Below are positions 26,501 to 35,390 of a DNA stretch of 64,000 nt, one piece after another. A program made the position numbers and the translations under genes. The stretch spans positions 1 to 64,000 of the forward strand of contig CAWCYZ010000004.1 in the NCBI GenBank assembly GCA_963799925.1, in the 5' to 3' direction. Within the stretch, counting starts at the first letter, position 1. Each line of letters opens with the position of its first letter. The notes under the pieces were generated by a model that did no database searches, was not told where the DNA came from, and saw only the letters and a list, made by a program, of their open reading frames with translations. This DNA comes from DATBQN01 sp963799925. GTDB taxonomy: Bacteria > Acidobacteriota > Thermoanaerobaculia > Multivoradales > UBA5704.

Positions 26501-29500
26501 GCCGCCGACGTCCCGCTGCCGCTGCCCATGATCGACCTGCGGGGCGCGGCCTTCGAGGCGGTGGAGTCTGCGGCGCCCGGGCGGCAGCGCGAGGCGGCAC
26601 GGCTGGCGGCGGCGGAGGCGGCGCGGCCCTTCGACCTGCGGCAGGCGCCGCTCGTGCGGGCGCGGCTGCTGCGGACCGGCGACGAGGAGCACCTGCTCCT
26701 CCTCACCTTCCATCACATCGTGAGCGACGGCTGGTCGCTCGGGGTGGTGCTCGGCGAGCTGGGGGCGCTCTACGCGGGCGAGCCGCTGCCGGAGCTGCCG
26801 GTCCAGTACGCCGACTATGCCGTCTGGCAGCGGCGGCAGCTCCAGGGCGCGGCGCTCGAGCGCCAGCTCGCCTACTGGCGCGGCCGGCTCGCCGGCCTGC
26901 CGGCGCTGCAGCTCCCGGCGGACCGGCCGCGCCCGGCTCGGCGCAGCCATCGCGGCGGCTGGGTGCGGTTCGAGCTGCCGGAGGAGCTCGCCGAGGCGCT
27001 CCGCCGGCTCGGCCGCGGGGCGGGGTCGACGCTCTTCATGACCCTCCTCGCCGGCTTCCAGGTGGTGCTGGCGCGCTACGGCGGAGTGGACGACTTCGCG
27101 GTGGGGACGGCGGTCGCCAACCGGCGGCGCCGCGAGCTCGAAGGGCTGATCGGGTTCTTCGTCAACACGCTGGCGCTGCGCGCCGACCTCGCCGGCGAGC
27201 CGAGCTTCTCCCAGCTCCTGGCGCGGGTGCGCGAGGCGACGCTCGGCGCCTACGCCCACCAGGACCTGCCCTTCGAGAAGCTGGTCGAGGATCTGCGCCC
27301 GGCGCGCGACACCGGCCAGAACCCGCTCGTCCAGGTGATGATCCTGCTGCAGAACACGCCGCTCCCCAGCCTGCGGCTGCCGGGTCTCGAGCTCGCCGGG
27401 GTGCCGATCGAGAACCGGACGGCGAAGCTCGACCTCTCGCTGTCGCTCGCCGAGGTCGCCGGCGCGGGCATCGGCGGCACCCTCGAGCACGACACCGACC
27501 TCTTCGAGACGGCGACGGCGGCGCGCCTGGCCGGCCACCTGCGGCGGCTGCTCGCCGCGGCGGCGGCGACCCCGGAGGCGCCGATCGCCGAGCTGCCGCT
27601 GCTCGACGAGGGGGAGCGGCGGCAGGTGCTGGTCGAGTGGAACCGCACGGCCGTGGACTGGGGGCCGGCCCGCCGGGTGCACGAGCTGTTCACGGCGCAG
27701 GCGGCGCGGACGCCCGCGGCGACGGCGATCGTCTGCGGCGACCTCCGCCTGAGCTACGGCGAGCTCGACCGGCGCTCGGCGCGCCTCGCGCGGCGGCTGC
27801 GCCGGCTGGGCGTCGGCCCCGAGCGGCTCGTCGGCGTCTGCCTGGAGCGCTCGGCCGACCTGGTGATCGCGCTCCTCGCGGTGCTCCGGGCGGGCGGCGC
27901 CTACGTGCCGCTCGACCCCGAGCTGCCGCCGGCGCGCCTGCTGGCGATGAGCGCGGACGCGGGGCTCCACGCCGTCGTCGCCGAGGCCGGCTCCCGCCCC
28001 CTGCTCGCGGGCTTCGGCGGGCCGGTGCTGAGCGTCGACGAGGACGGCGGCGCGGAAATGGCGGAGATGGAGGAGATGGAGGATGCCGGAGAGCGTGACG
28101 CCGCGAGCGGGAGGCTGCCGCTGCCGGCCAACGCCGTCTACGCGATCTACACCTCCGGCTCCACCGGCCAGCCGAAGGGCGTCCTCAACACCCACGGCGG
28201 GGTGGTCAACCGGCTGCTGTGGATGCAGGCCGCCTACGGGCTGACGAGCGGGGACCGGGTGCTCCAGAAGACCCCGTACTCGTTCGACGTGTCGGTGTGG
28301 GAGCTCTTCTGGCCGCTGGCGGCGGGGGCGGCGCTCGTCGTCGCCCGCCCGGGCGGGCACCGCGACCCGGAGTATCTGGCCGAGCTGATCGAGCGCGAGC
28401 GGGTGACGGTGCTGCACTTCGTCCCCGCGATGCTCGCGGCGTTCCTCGAGGCGCGGGGCGTGGCCCGCTGCCCGGGCCTGCGCCAGGTGATCTGCAGCGG
28501 CGAGGCGCTGCCCGACGAGCTGCGGCGGCGCTTCTTCGCGCAGTCCGCGGCGGCGGAGCTGAGCAACCTCTACGGCCCCACCGAGGCCGCCGTCGACGTC
28601 ACCTGGTGGCGATGCGCCGCGGGCGACGCGCCGCGGGTGGTGCCGATCGGCCGGCCGATCGCCAACACCCGGATCTACGTGCTGGACGGGGCGATGGAGC
28701 CGTCGCCGGTGGGCGTGCCGGGCGAGCTGTGCATCGGCGGGGCCGGAGTGGCCCGCGGCTACGTCGGCCGGCCCGGGCAGACCGCGGAGCGCTTCGTGCC
28801 CGACCCGTTCGGCGGGCTCGCGGAGAGGACCGGCGAGCGGGGCGGCGAGCGGGGCGGCGAGAGGATCTACCGGACCGGCGACCGGGCGCGGTGGCGCGCC
28901 GACGGCGAGCTCGAGTACCTCGGCCGGCTGGACCACCAGGTCAAGCTGCGCGGCTTCCGCGTCGAGCCGGGCGAGATCGAGGCCGCGCTGGTGGCGAGCC
29001 CGGAGGTGCGCCAGGCGGTGGTAGAGCTGCGCGAGGACGCGCCGGGCGACCGCCGGCTGGTGGCCTACGTGGTGCCGGAGCTGGACAGCGTCGCGCTCGA
29101 CACCGTCGCGCTGCGCCGGCGCTGCGAGGAGCTCCTGCCGTCCTACATGGTGCCCTCGGCCTTCGTGGCGCTGGCGCGGCTGCCGCTCCTCCCCAGCGGC
29201 AAGCTCGACCGCCGCGCCCTGCCGGCGCCGGACGCCGGGCGGCCGGCGCTGGCGGCGCGCTTCGTCGCCCCGGAGAGCCCGCTCGAGGAGATCCTGGCGG
29301 GGATCTGGGCCGAGGTGCTCGGCGCCGAGCGGGTGGAGCGCGTCGGGGTGGAGGACGACTTCTTCACCGACCTGGGCGGCCACTCCCTCCTCGCCACCCA
29401 GGTCGTCTCGCGCCTGCGCGAGCGGCTCGGCATCGAGCTGCCGCTGCGCTCGCTGTTCGAGGCGCCGACGCTGCGCTCCTGGGCGGCGCGCGCGGCGGCG

Positions 29501-29530
29501 CTCCTGGGCGGCGAGCGGACGAGACCGGGT
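23552..29530 (+). CDS. NRPS-1 segment 3: C(rest)-A-T, C-A(Ser)-T
   Basis: An open frame from ATG 23552 (MPASPLAALPIQYADY). Order: remaining C domain to about 24430; A 24470-25940 (FTSGSTGRPKG, GYGPTECTVF, GRLDHQVKLRGFRIELGEIE, NGKLDRRAL), specificity residues D-A-G-I-I-A-G-V-F-K, unassigned; T 26030-26200 (DLGGHSLLATQVVARV); C 26290-27640 with HHIVSDG; A 27680-29235 with residues D-V-W-H-I-S-L-V-D-K, the serine code; T 29340-29490. An acidic repeat (EMAEMEEMED) precedes A3 of the serine domain, and RTGERGGERGGERI precedes its A7. After about 29530 this frame stays open by chance to 31372 but no longer codes; the protein continues one frame over. Confidence 0.85.
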
Positions 29531-29588
29531 CGACCGCATCGGGTCGGACCGCATTCAGCCGGATCGCATTCAGCCAGCCAGGCGGACG

Positions 29589-31409
29589 GGCGATCTGCCG
29601 CTCTCCTATGCCCAGGAGCGGCTGTGGTTCCTCGAGCAGCTCATGCCCGGCCTCGCGGTCTACAACCTGCCGCTCGCGGTGCGGCTCGCCGGCAGGCTGG
29701 ACCAGGCGGCGCTCGGCCGGGCGCTGGCGGCGGTGGTGGCGCGCCACGAGGTGCTGCGGACCGGCTTCCGCACCGCCCTTGGGCGGCCGGTGCAGGCGAT
29801 CGCGGCGCCCGGCGCCGTCGCCGTGCCGCTCCCGGTGGTCGACCTGCGGGGCCTCTCCGGCGACCTGGCGCCGCGGGCGTCCCGGCTGGCCGCTCGATTG
29901 GCGACCGCAGAAGCCGGGAGGGTGTTCGACCTCCTGCGCGGGCCTCTCCTGCGGGCGCGGCTGCTCCGGCTGGCGGACGACGAGCACCTGCTCCTCCTCA
30001 CCCTCCATCACATCGCGAGCGACGGCTGGTCGCTGGGGGTGCTGGTGGGCGAGCTGGGGGCCCTCTACGCCGGCGAGACGCCGCCGGCGCTGCCCATCCA
30101 GTACGCCGACTACGCGGTGTGGCAGCGGCAGTGGCTCGAGGGCGAGGTGCTGGCGCGGCAGATGGAGTACTGGCGCCGCCAGCTCGCGGCGGTGCCGGTG
30201 CTGGAGCTGCCGACCGACCGGCCGCGGCCGGCGGTCTCGCGCCACCGCGGCGGGCAGGTGCGGATGGAGCTGCCGGCCGAGCTGGTCGCGGCGCTGCGGC
30301 GGCTCGGCCGCGCGGCGGGCGCAACCCTCTTCATGACCCTCCTCGCCGGCTTCCAGGCGGTGCTGGCCCGCTACAGCGGCCAGGACGACTTCGCCGTCGG
30401 GACGGCGGTCGCCAACCGCCGCCGCCGCGAGCTCGAGGGGCTGATCGGGTTCTTCGTCAACACGCTGGCGCTGCGCGCCGGCGTCGCCGGCGATCCCGCC
30501 TTCGGCGAGCTGCTGGCGCGGGTGCGCGAGGTCGCGCTCGGCGCCTACGAGCACCAGGACCTGCCGTTCGAGAAGCTGGTCGAGGAGCTGCGCCCGGTGC
30601 GCGACACCGGCCACGAGCCGCTGGTGCAGGTCACCTTCATGCTGCAGAACGCGCCGCTGCCCGACCTGCGGCTCGCCGGGCTCGAGCTCGCCGGGCTGCC
30701 GGTCGACAACCGGACGGCGAAGCTCGACCTGCTGATCTCGATGACGGAGCACCCCGGCGGCACCCTCGGCGCCACCTGGGAGTACGACGCCGACCTCTTC
30801 GACGCGGCGACGGCGGAGCGGATGGCGGGCCACCACCGGCGCCTGCTCGCGGCGGCGGCGGCGGGCCCGGCGTCGCGGCTCGCCGAGCTGCCGCTGCTCG
30901 ACGAGACGGAGCGCCGGCAGGTCCTCGTCGAGTGGAACCGCGCCGCCGACCTCGCCGCGCCCGCCGCGGCTCCGGCCCGCCTGGTGCACGAGCTCTTCGC
31001 GGCGCAGGCCGAGCGCACCCCGGAGGCGGTCGCGGTCGTCGCCGGCGACGCCGCGCTGACCTACGCCGGGCTCGCCCGCCAGGCCGCCCGCCTGGCCCAT
31101 CGGCTGCGCGCGCTGGGCGTCGGTCCCGAGGTGCGGGTGGGCCTCTGCCTCGAGCGCGGCCCGGCGCTCGTCGCCGGCGTCCTCGCGGTGCTCGCGGCCG
31201 GCGGCGCCTACGTGCCGCTCGACCCCGCCTATCCGGCCGAGCGCCTCGCCTTCATGATCGCGGATGCGGCGCCGCGCGTCGTGCTCGCCGCCGCGCGCAC
31301 GTCCGAGCGGATGGGGACGCTCGCCGCGCCGGCGCCGGTGCTCTGCCTCGACGACCTCGATGGTCTCGATGACCTCGATGACCGCGATGACCGTCGATCG
31401 TCGCGCTGA
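29589..31409 (+). CDS. NRPS-1 segment 4: C domain and start of the Pro-activating A domain
   Basis: It reads GDLPLSYAQERLWFLEQLMP from 29589; the first ATG in frame is 29643. C domain 29592-30930 with HHIASDGWSLG. The A domain begins at about 30985 (HELFAAQAERTPEAVAVVAG) and reaches LCLDDLDGLDDLDDRDDR, a tandem repeat of GACCTCGAT units, where the frame breaks and a stop appears at 31409. The entry to this frame lies in another short repeat, a linker near 29530-29580 (DRIGSDRIQPDRIQP). It is the fourth module of NRPS-1. Confidence 0.75.
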   Translation, partial: GDLPLSYAQERLWFLEQLMPGLAVYNLPLAVRLAGRLDQAALGRALAAVVARHEVLRTGFRTALGRPVQAIAAPGAVAVPLPVVDLRGLSGDLAPRASRLAARLATAEAGRVFDLLRGPLLRARLLRLADDEHLLLLTLHHIASDGWSLGVLVGELGALYAGETPPALPIQYADYAVWQRQWLEGEVLARQMEYWRRQLAAVPVLELPTDRPRPAVSRHRGGQVRMELPAELVAALRRLGRAAGATLFMTLLAGFQAVLARYSGQDDFAVGTAVANRRRRELEGLIGFFVNTLALRAGVAGDPAFGELLARVREVALGAYEHQDLPFEKLVEELRPVRDTGHEPLVQVTFMLQNAPLPDLRLAGLELAGLPVDNRTAKLDLLISMTEHPGGTLGATWEYDADLFDAATAERMAGHHRRLLAAAAAGPASRLAELPLLDETERRQVLVEWNRAADLAAPAAAPARLVHELFAAQAERTPEAVAVVAGDAALTYAGLARQAARLAHRLRALGVGPEVRVGLCLERGPALVAGVLAVLAAGGAYVPLDPAYPAERLAFMIADAAPRVVLAAARTSERMGTLAAPAPVLCLDDLDGLDDLDDRDDRRSSR

Positions 31410-32979
31410 CCTCGACGGGCTGCCGGAGCCGCCGCCGGCGCTGCCGGACAACACCGCCTACGTGATCTTCACCTCGGGCTCGACCGGCCGGCCCAAGGGC
31501 GTCGCCATGCCCCACCGCGCGCTGGCCAACCTGATCGCCTGGCAGCTCCGCGACACCCCGCGGCCGGCCCGCACGCTGCAGCTCGCGCCGGCGAGCTTCG
31601 ACGTCTCCTTCCAGGAGCTGCTGACGACCCTGGGCGGCGGCGGCGCGCTGGTGCTGCTCGACGAGGGCGTGCGGCGCGATCCGCCGGCGCTGCTCCGCCT
31701 GGTCGACGAGCAGCGTGTCGAGCGGCTCTTCCTCCCCTTCACCGCGCTGCAGAATCTGGCGCAGGCCCGGCTCGCGGCCGGCGTCTCGGGAGGCTCGCTC
31801 GCCGAGGTCATCACCGCCGGCGAGCGGCTGCGGATCACCGCCGAGGTCGCCGCGCTCTTCCGCGGCCTGCCGGGATGCGCCCTCTACAACCACTACGGGC
31901 CCACCGAGAGCCACGTGGTGACCTCGAAGCGGCTGCCGGCCGGCGTCGCCGCCTGGGAGACTTATCCCTCGATCGGCCGGCCGATCGCGCGGGCGCGGCT
32001 CTACGTGCTCGACGGCGAGATGGCGCCGGCGCCGGTGGGGGTGCCGGGCGAGCTGTGCATCGGCGGCGTCGCGGTGGCGCGGGGCTATCTGAGCCGTCCC
32101 GCGCTCACCGCCGAGCGGTTCGTCCCCGATCCGTTCGGCGGGCCGGAGGGAGCGGAGCCGCCGGGCGGGCGGCTGTACCGCACCGGCGACCGGGCGCGCT
32201 GGCGCGCCGACGGCGAGCTCGAGTACCTGGGGCGGATGGACCAGCAGATCAAGCTCCGCGGCTTCCGCATCGAGCCGGGCGAGATCGAGGCCGTGCTCGC
32301 CATGAGCCCGGGCGTCGGCGCGGCCGTGGTGACGGTGCGCGAGGACACGCCGGGCGACCAGCGCCTGGTCGCCTATGTGGTCCCTGAGCTGGTCCCTGAG
32401 CCGGTGTCCGATGGCGCGCCGGCGCTGCCGGCCGTCCCCGAGCTGCGCCGCCGCTGCCAGGAGGCGCTGCCGGCCTTCATGGTGCCGTCCGCCTTCGTCG
32501 TGCTGGCGCGGCTGCCGCTCCTGCCGAGCGGCAAGCTCGACCGCCGGGCGCTCCCCGCCGCCGAGGGCGGCCGCCCGGAGCTCGCCGCCCGCTTCGTCGC
32601 CCCGCAGAGCCAGCTCGAGCGCGACGTCGCCGAGGTCTGGCGCGAGGTGCTGCAGGTCGACCGCGTCGGCATCCACGACAACTTCTTCGACCTCGGCGGG
32701 CATTCGCTCCTGGCGGTGCGCCTGCACAGCCGCCTGCAGGCCATCGCCGGCCGGCTCGGGCGCGAGGCGCGCGACATCTCGGTGATCGACCTGTTCCGCC
32801 ACCCCACCGTCGAGAGCTTCGCCCGCTTCCTGGCGCGGCCGGCGGGCGCCGGCGGCGAACCGGCGGCGGAGCCGGCGCCGTTGAGCGAGGCGAAGAGCGA
32901 GCGGCTGGTGGACGGCCGCGGCCGCCTGGAGCAGCAGCAGGCGGCGCGGCGGCGCGCCGTCAAGAGGAGGTCTCCGTGA
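31387..32979 (+). CDS. NRPS-1 segment 5: A(Pro)-T and C-terminal tail
   Basis: An open frame from ATG 31387. The A domain continues with YVIFTSGSTGRPKGVAMPHR, NHYGPTESHVV, YRTGDRARWRADGELEYLG and SGKLDRRALPA. Specificity residues D-V-Q-F-I-A-H-V-V-K agree with the proline code (D-V-Q-L-I-A-H-V-V-K in known enzymes). The carrier is HDNFFDLGGHSLLAVRLHSR at about 32690-32850. The tail (EQQQAARRRAVKRRSP) is basic and may dock to PKS1. The stop overlaps the PKS1 start (GTGA at 32976). Confidence 0.8.
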   Translation: MTVDRRADLDGLPEPPPALPDNTAYVIFTSGSTGRPKGVAMPHRALANLIAWQLRDTPRPARTLQLAPASFDVSFQELLTTLGGGGALVLLDEGVRRDPPALLRLVDEQRVERLFLPFTALQNLAQARLAAGVSGGSLAEVITAGERLRITAEVAALFRGLPGCALYNHYGPTESHVVTSKRLPAGVAAWETYPSIGRPIARARLYVLDGEMAPAPVGVPGELCIGGVAVARGYLSRPALTAERFVPDPFGGPEGAEPPGGRLYRTGDRARWRADGELEYLGRMDQQIKLRGFRIEPGEIEAVLAMSPGVGAAVVTVREDTPGDQRLVAYVVPELVPEPVSDGAPALPAVPELRRRCQEALPAFMVPSAFVVLARLPLLPSGKLDRRALPAAEGGRPELAARFVAPQSQLERDVAEVWREVLQVDRVGIHDNFFDLGGHSLLAVRLHSRLQAIAGRLGREARDISVIDLFRHPTVESFARFLARPAGAGGEPAAEPAPLSEAKSERLVDGRGRLEQQQAARRRAVKRRSP

Positions 32980-34094
32980 GCGAGGGCGAGGCGAAGGGCT
33001 CCGCCGGCAGCGGCATCGCGGTCGTCGGGATGAGCGGGCGGTTCCCCGGGGCGGCGAGCGTCGAGGCGTTCTGGCACAACCTGCGCGAGGGGATCTGCGG
33101 CACCACGTTCTTCAGCCCGGAGGAGCTGGCGGCGGCGGGGGTCGACGCTGCGGAGCTCGCCGATCCGCGCTACGTGCGGGCGGCCGGGATGCTGGGCGAC
33201 GCGGACCTCTTCGACGCCGAGCTCTTCGGCCTCAACCCGCGCGAGGCCGAGGTGATGGACCCCCAGCAGCGGGTCTTCCTGGAGTGCGCCTGGGCGGCGC
33301 TCGAGGACGCCGGCTACGACCCGCAGCGCTTCCCGGGCTGGATCGGCGTCTACGCCGGCGCCGGGATCGGCAAGTACCTGTGGATGAACGTGGCGCGGAG
33401 CCCGGCGGCGCTGGCCGCGGTCGGCACCTTCCAGGCGATGATCAGCAACGACAAGGACTACCTGTCGAGCCAGGTCAGCTACCGGCTGAACCTGCGCGGG
33501 CCGAGCGTCGGGGTGCAGACCGCCTGCTCGACGTCGCTGGTCGCCGTCCACCTCGCCTGCCAGGCGCTGCTCTGCTTCGAGTGCGACCTGGCGCTCGCCG
33601 GCGGCGTCTCGATCAGCACGCCGGAGCGCCACGGCTACCTGTACCAGGAGGACGGGCTGTCGTCGCCGGACGGCTACTGCCGGCCCTTCGACGCGCGGGC
33701 GGTGGGCACCCTCCGCGGCAACGGCGCCGGCATCGTGGCGCTCAGGCGCCTCGCCGACGCGCTCGCCGACGGCGACCGGGTGCTGGCGGTGATCAAGGGC
33801 TCGGCGATCAACAACGACGGCGCGGCGAAGGTCGGCTACACGGCGCCCAGCGTCGCCGGCCAGGCGGAGGTGATCGCCGCGGCGCAGGCGGTCGCCGGGG
33901 TGGAGCCGGCGACGATCGACTATGTCGAGGCACACGGCACGGGGACCCGCCTCGGCGACCCGATCGAGGTGGCCGCGCTGGCGCAGGTGTTCGGGGCGGC
34001 GGCCGGCGCGGCCGGCATGGCCGGGCGCCGGGCCGCTGCGCCCTGGGGTCGGTCAAGAGCAACGTCGGCCACCTCGACGCGGCGGCCGGGGTGA
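32976..34094 (+). CDS. PKS1 segment 1: ketosynthase
   Basis: Beta-ketoacyl synthase domain of a one-module type I PKS that runs to 37592. It starts GTG 32976 and reads SGIAVVGMSGRFPGAASVEA. The active-site Cys is in QTACSTSLVAVHLACQ and the first His in YVEAHGTGTRLGDPIE. The frame breaks near 34035; the second catalytic His (SVKSNVGHLDAAAGVTGLIK) and FGIGGTNAHVVLEE are in the next frame to about 34350. Coding in this frame ends before the stop at 34094. The KS is very similar to that of PKS2 (57804-), so one arose from the other. It should elongate the prolyl chain from NRPS-1 by one ketide. Confidence 0.8.
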   Translation: MSEGEAKGSAGSGIAVVGMSGRFPGAASVEAFWHNLREGICGTTFFSPEELAAAGVDAAELADPRYVRAAGMLGDADLFDAELFGLNPREAEVMDPQQRVFLECAWAALEDAGYDPQRFPGWIGVYAGAGIGKYLWMNVARSPAALAAVGTFQAMISNDKDYLSSQVSYRLNLRGPSVGVQTACSTSLVAVHLACQALLCFECDLALAGGVSISTPERHGYLYQEDGLSSPDGYCRPFDARAVGTLRGNGAGIVALRRLADALADGDRVLAVIKGSAINNDGAAKVGYTAPSVAGQAEVIAAAQAVAGVEPATIDYVEAHGTGTRLGDPIEVAALAQVFGAAAGAAGMAGRRAAAPWGRSRATSATSTRRPG

Positions 34095-34484
34095 CCGGGC
34101 TGATCAAGACGGTGCTGGCGCTCGTCCACGGCGAGCTGCCGGCGAGCCTCCACTACGAGAGCCCGAACCCCAAGATCGACTTCGCCGGCGGCCCCTTCTA
34201 CGTCAACGCCGAGCGGCGGCCGTGGCCGGCGGGGGAGCGGCCGCGGCGGGCGGGGGTGAGCGCCTTCGGCATCGGCGGGACGAACGCGCACGTGGTGCTG
34301 GAGGAGGCGCCGCCGCGGCCGCAAGCGCCCGCGGTCGTCCGGCCGGCGCTCGGGCCGGCGCTGGCACCTGCTGACGCTCGCGGCGCGCACCGAGACGGCG
34401 CTCGCGGCGACGGCGGCGAGGCTGGCGGACCATCTGCGGGCGCACCGCGAGCCGAGCCTCGCCGACGTCGCCTACACGCTGCAG

Positions 34485-35321
34485 GTGGGCCGCCGGGAGC
34501 TCGCCTGGCGGCGGGCGGTGCCGGCGCGCGACCGCGAGGAGGCCTGCGCGCGGCTGGAGGGGCGGGAGGAGCCGGCGCCGCCGAGCGGCGGCCTGGGGCC
34601 GGTCCCGGAGCACCCGGAGCTGGCCTTCGTGTTCTCCGACGGCGCCGTGCCCGCCGCGGCGGGCGCCGAGCTCTACCGCGAGGAGGGGGCCTTCCGCGCC
34701 GCGGTCGAGGAGTGCTGCGCGCTGCTCGGTCCCGAGCGGGGAGACGAGCTGCGGCGGCTCGTCACGGGCTCCGGGTCGGACGGCGAGGCGCTCAGCGCGG
34801 CGCCCGCGCGCGCCGCGCGCTTCGCCTGCCAGTACGCCCTCGCCCGGCTGTGGATGAGCTGGGGGGTGGAGCCGGCGGCGGTGCTGGGGCACGGCGCGGG
34901 GGAGCACGCCGCGGCGTGCATCGCGGGAGCGCTGCCGCTGCCGGCGGCCCTCGCGGCGCTCCAGTCGCCGGCTGGCGGGCCGAGGCCGGCTGAGATCCGG
35001 CGGACGAGCGAGGAGGGAGCGCGCCGGGGAGCGCCGCGGATCGCCTGCGTCTCCGGCCCCGCCGGCCTGCGCCACCTCCTGGAGGAGCCGGCGCGGGTGC
35101 TGCTGGAGGTCGGCTGCGCCTCGGGGCTCGCTCGGCGGGCCGCCGGGGCGCGGGTGGTCGAAGGGCTCCGTCCGCCGCACGAAGCCGGCGGATCGAGCGC
35201 GGCGGGTCCGACGAGGCGGGCGGGCAGGAGCAGCTCGTGCGCGCCCTCGGGCGGCTCTGGGAGCACGGCGTCGCGGTCGACTGGCAGGCGTTCCACGCCG
35301 GGGAGCGCCGGCTGCGGGTGA
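34485..35321 (+). CDS. PKS1 segment 2: KS-AT linker and decayed acyltransferase
   Basis: Real coding starts near 34350 (TLAARTETALAATAARLADH) and runs to about 35170. The AT begins normally (ELAFVFSDGAVPAAAGAELY, EECCALLG, CQYALARLWMSWGVEPAAVL), but the nucleophile motif is GHGAGEH: the Ser of GHSxGE is Gly. After LPLPAALAALQ the sequence jumps to RIACVSGPAGLRHLLEEPARVLLEVG, so roughly 100 residues present in PKS2, including the HAFHS motif, are missing. This frame is continuous here, so the defect is not a frameshift artefact. The domain cannot load malonate. The frame changes again near 35200 before the post-AT linker (VSLPAYPFERRRYW). Confidence 0.8.
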   Translation: MGRRELAWRRAVPARDREEACARLEGREEPAPPSGGLGPVPEHPELAFVFSDGAVPAAAGAELYREEGAFRAAVEECCALLGPERGDELRRLVTGSGSDGEALSAAPARAARFACQYALARLWMSWGVEPAAVLGHGAGEHAAACIAGALPLPAALAALQSPAGGPRPAEIRRTSEEGARRGAPRIACVSGPAGLRHLLEEPARVLLEVGCASGLARRAAGARVVEGLRPPHEAGGSSAAGPTRRAGRSSSCAPSGGSGSTASRSTGRRSTPGSAGCG

Positions 35322-35390
35322 GCCTGCCGGCGTACCCGTTCGAGCGGCGCCGCTACTGGCTCGAAGGCGACGAGGGCCGGAGCGGTCTGG

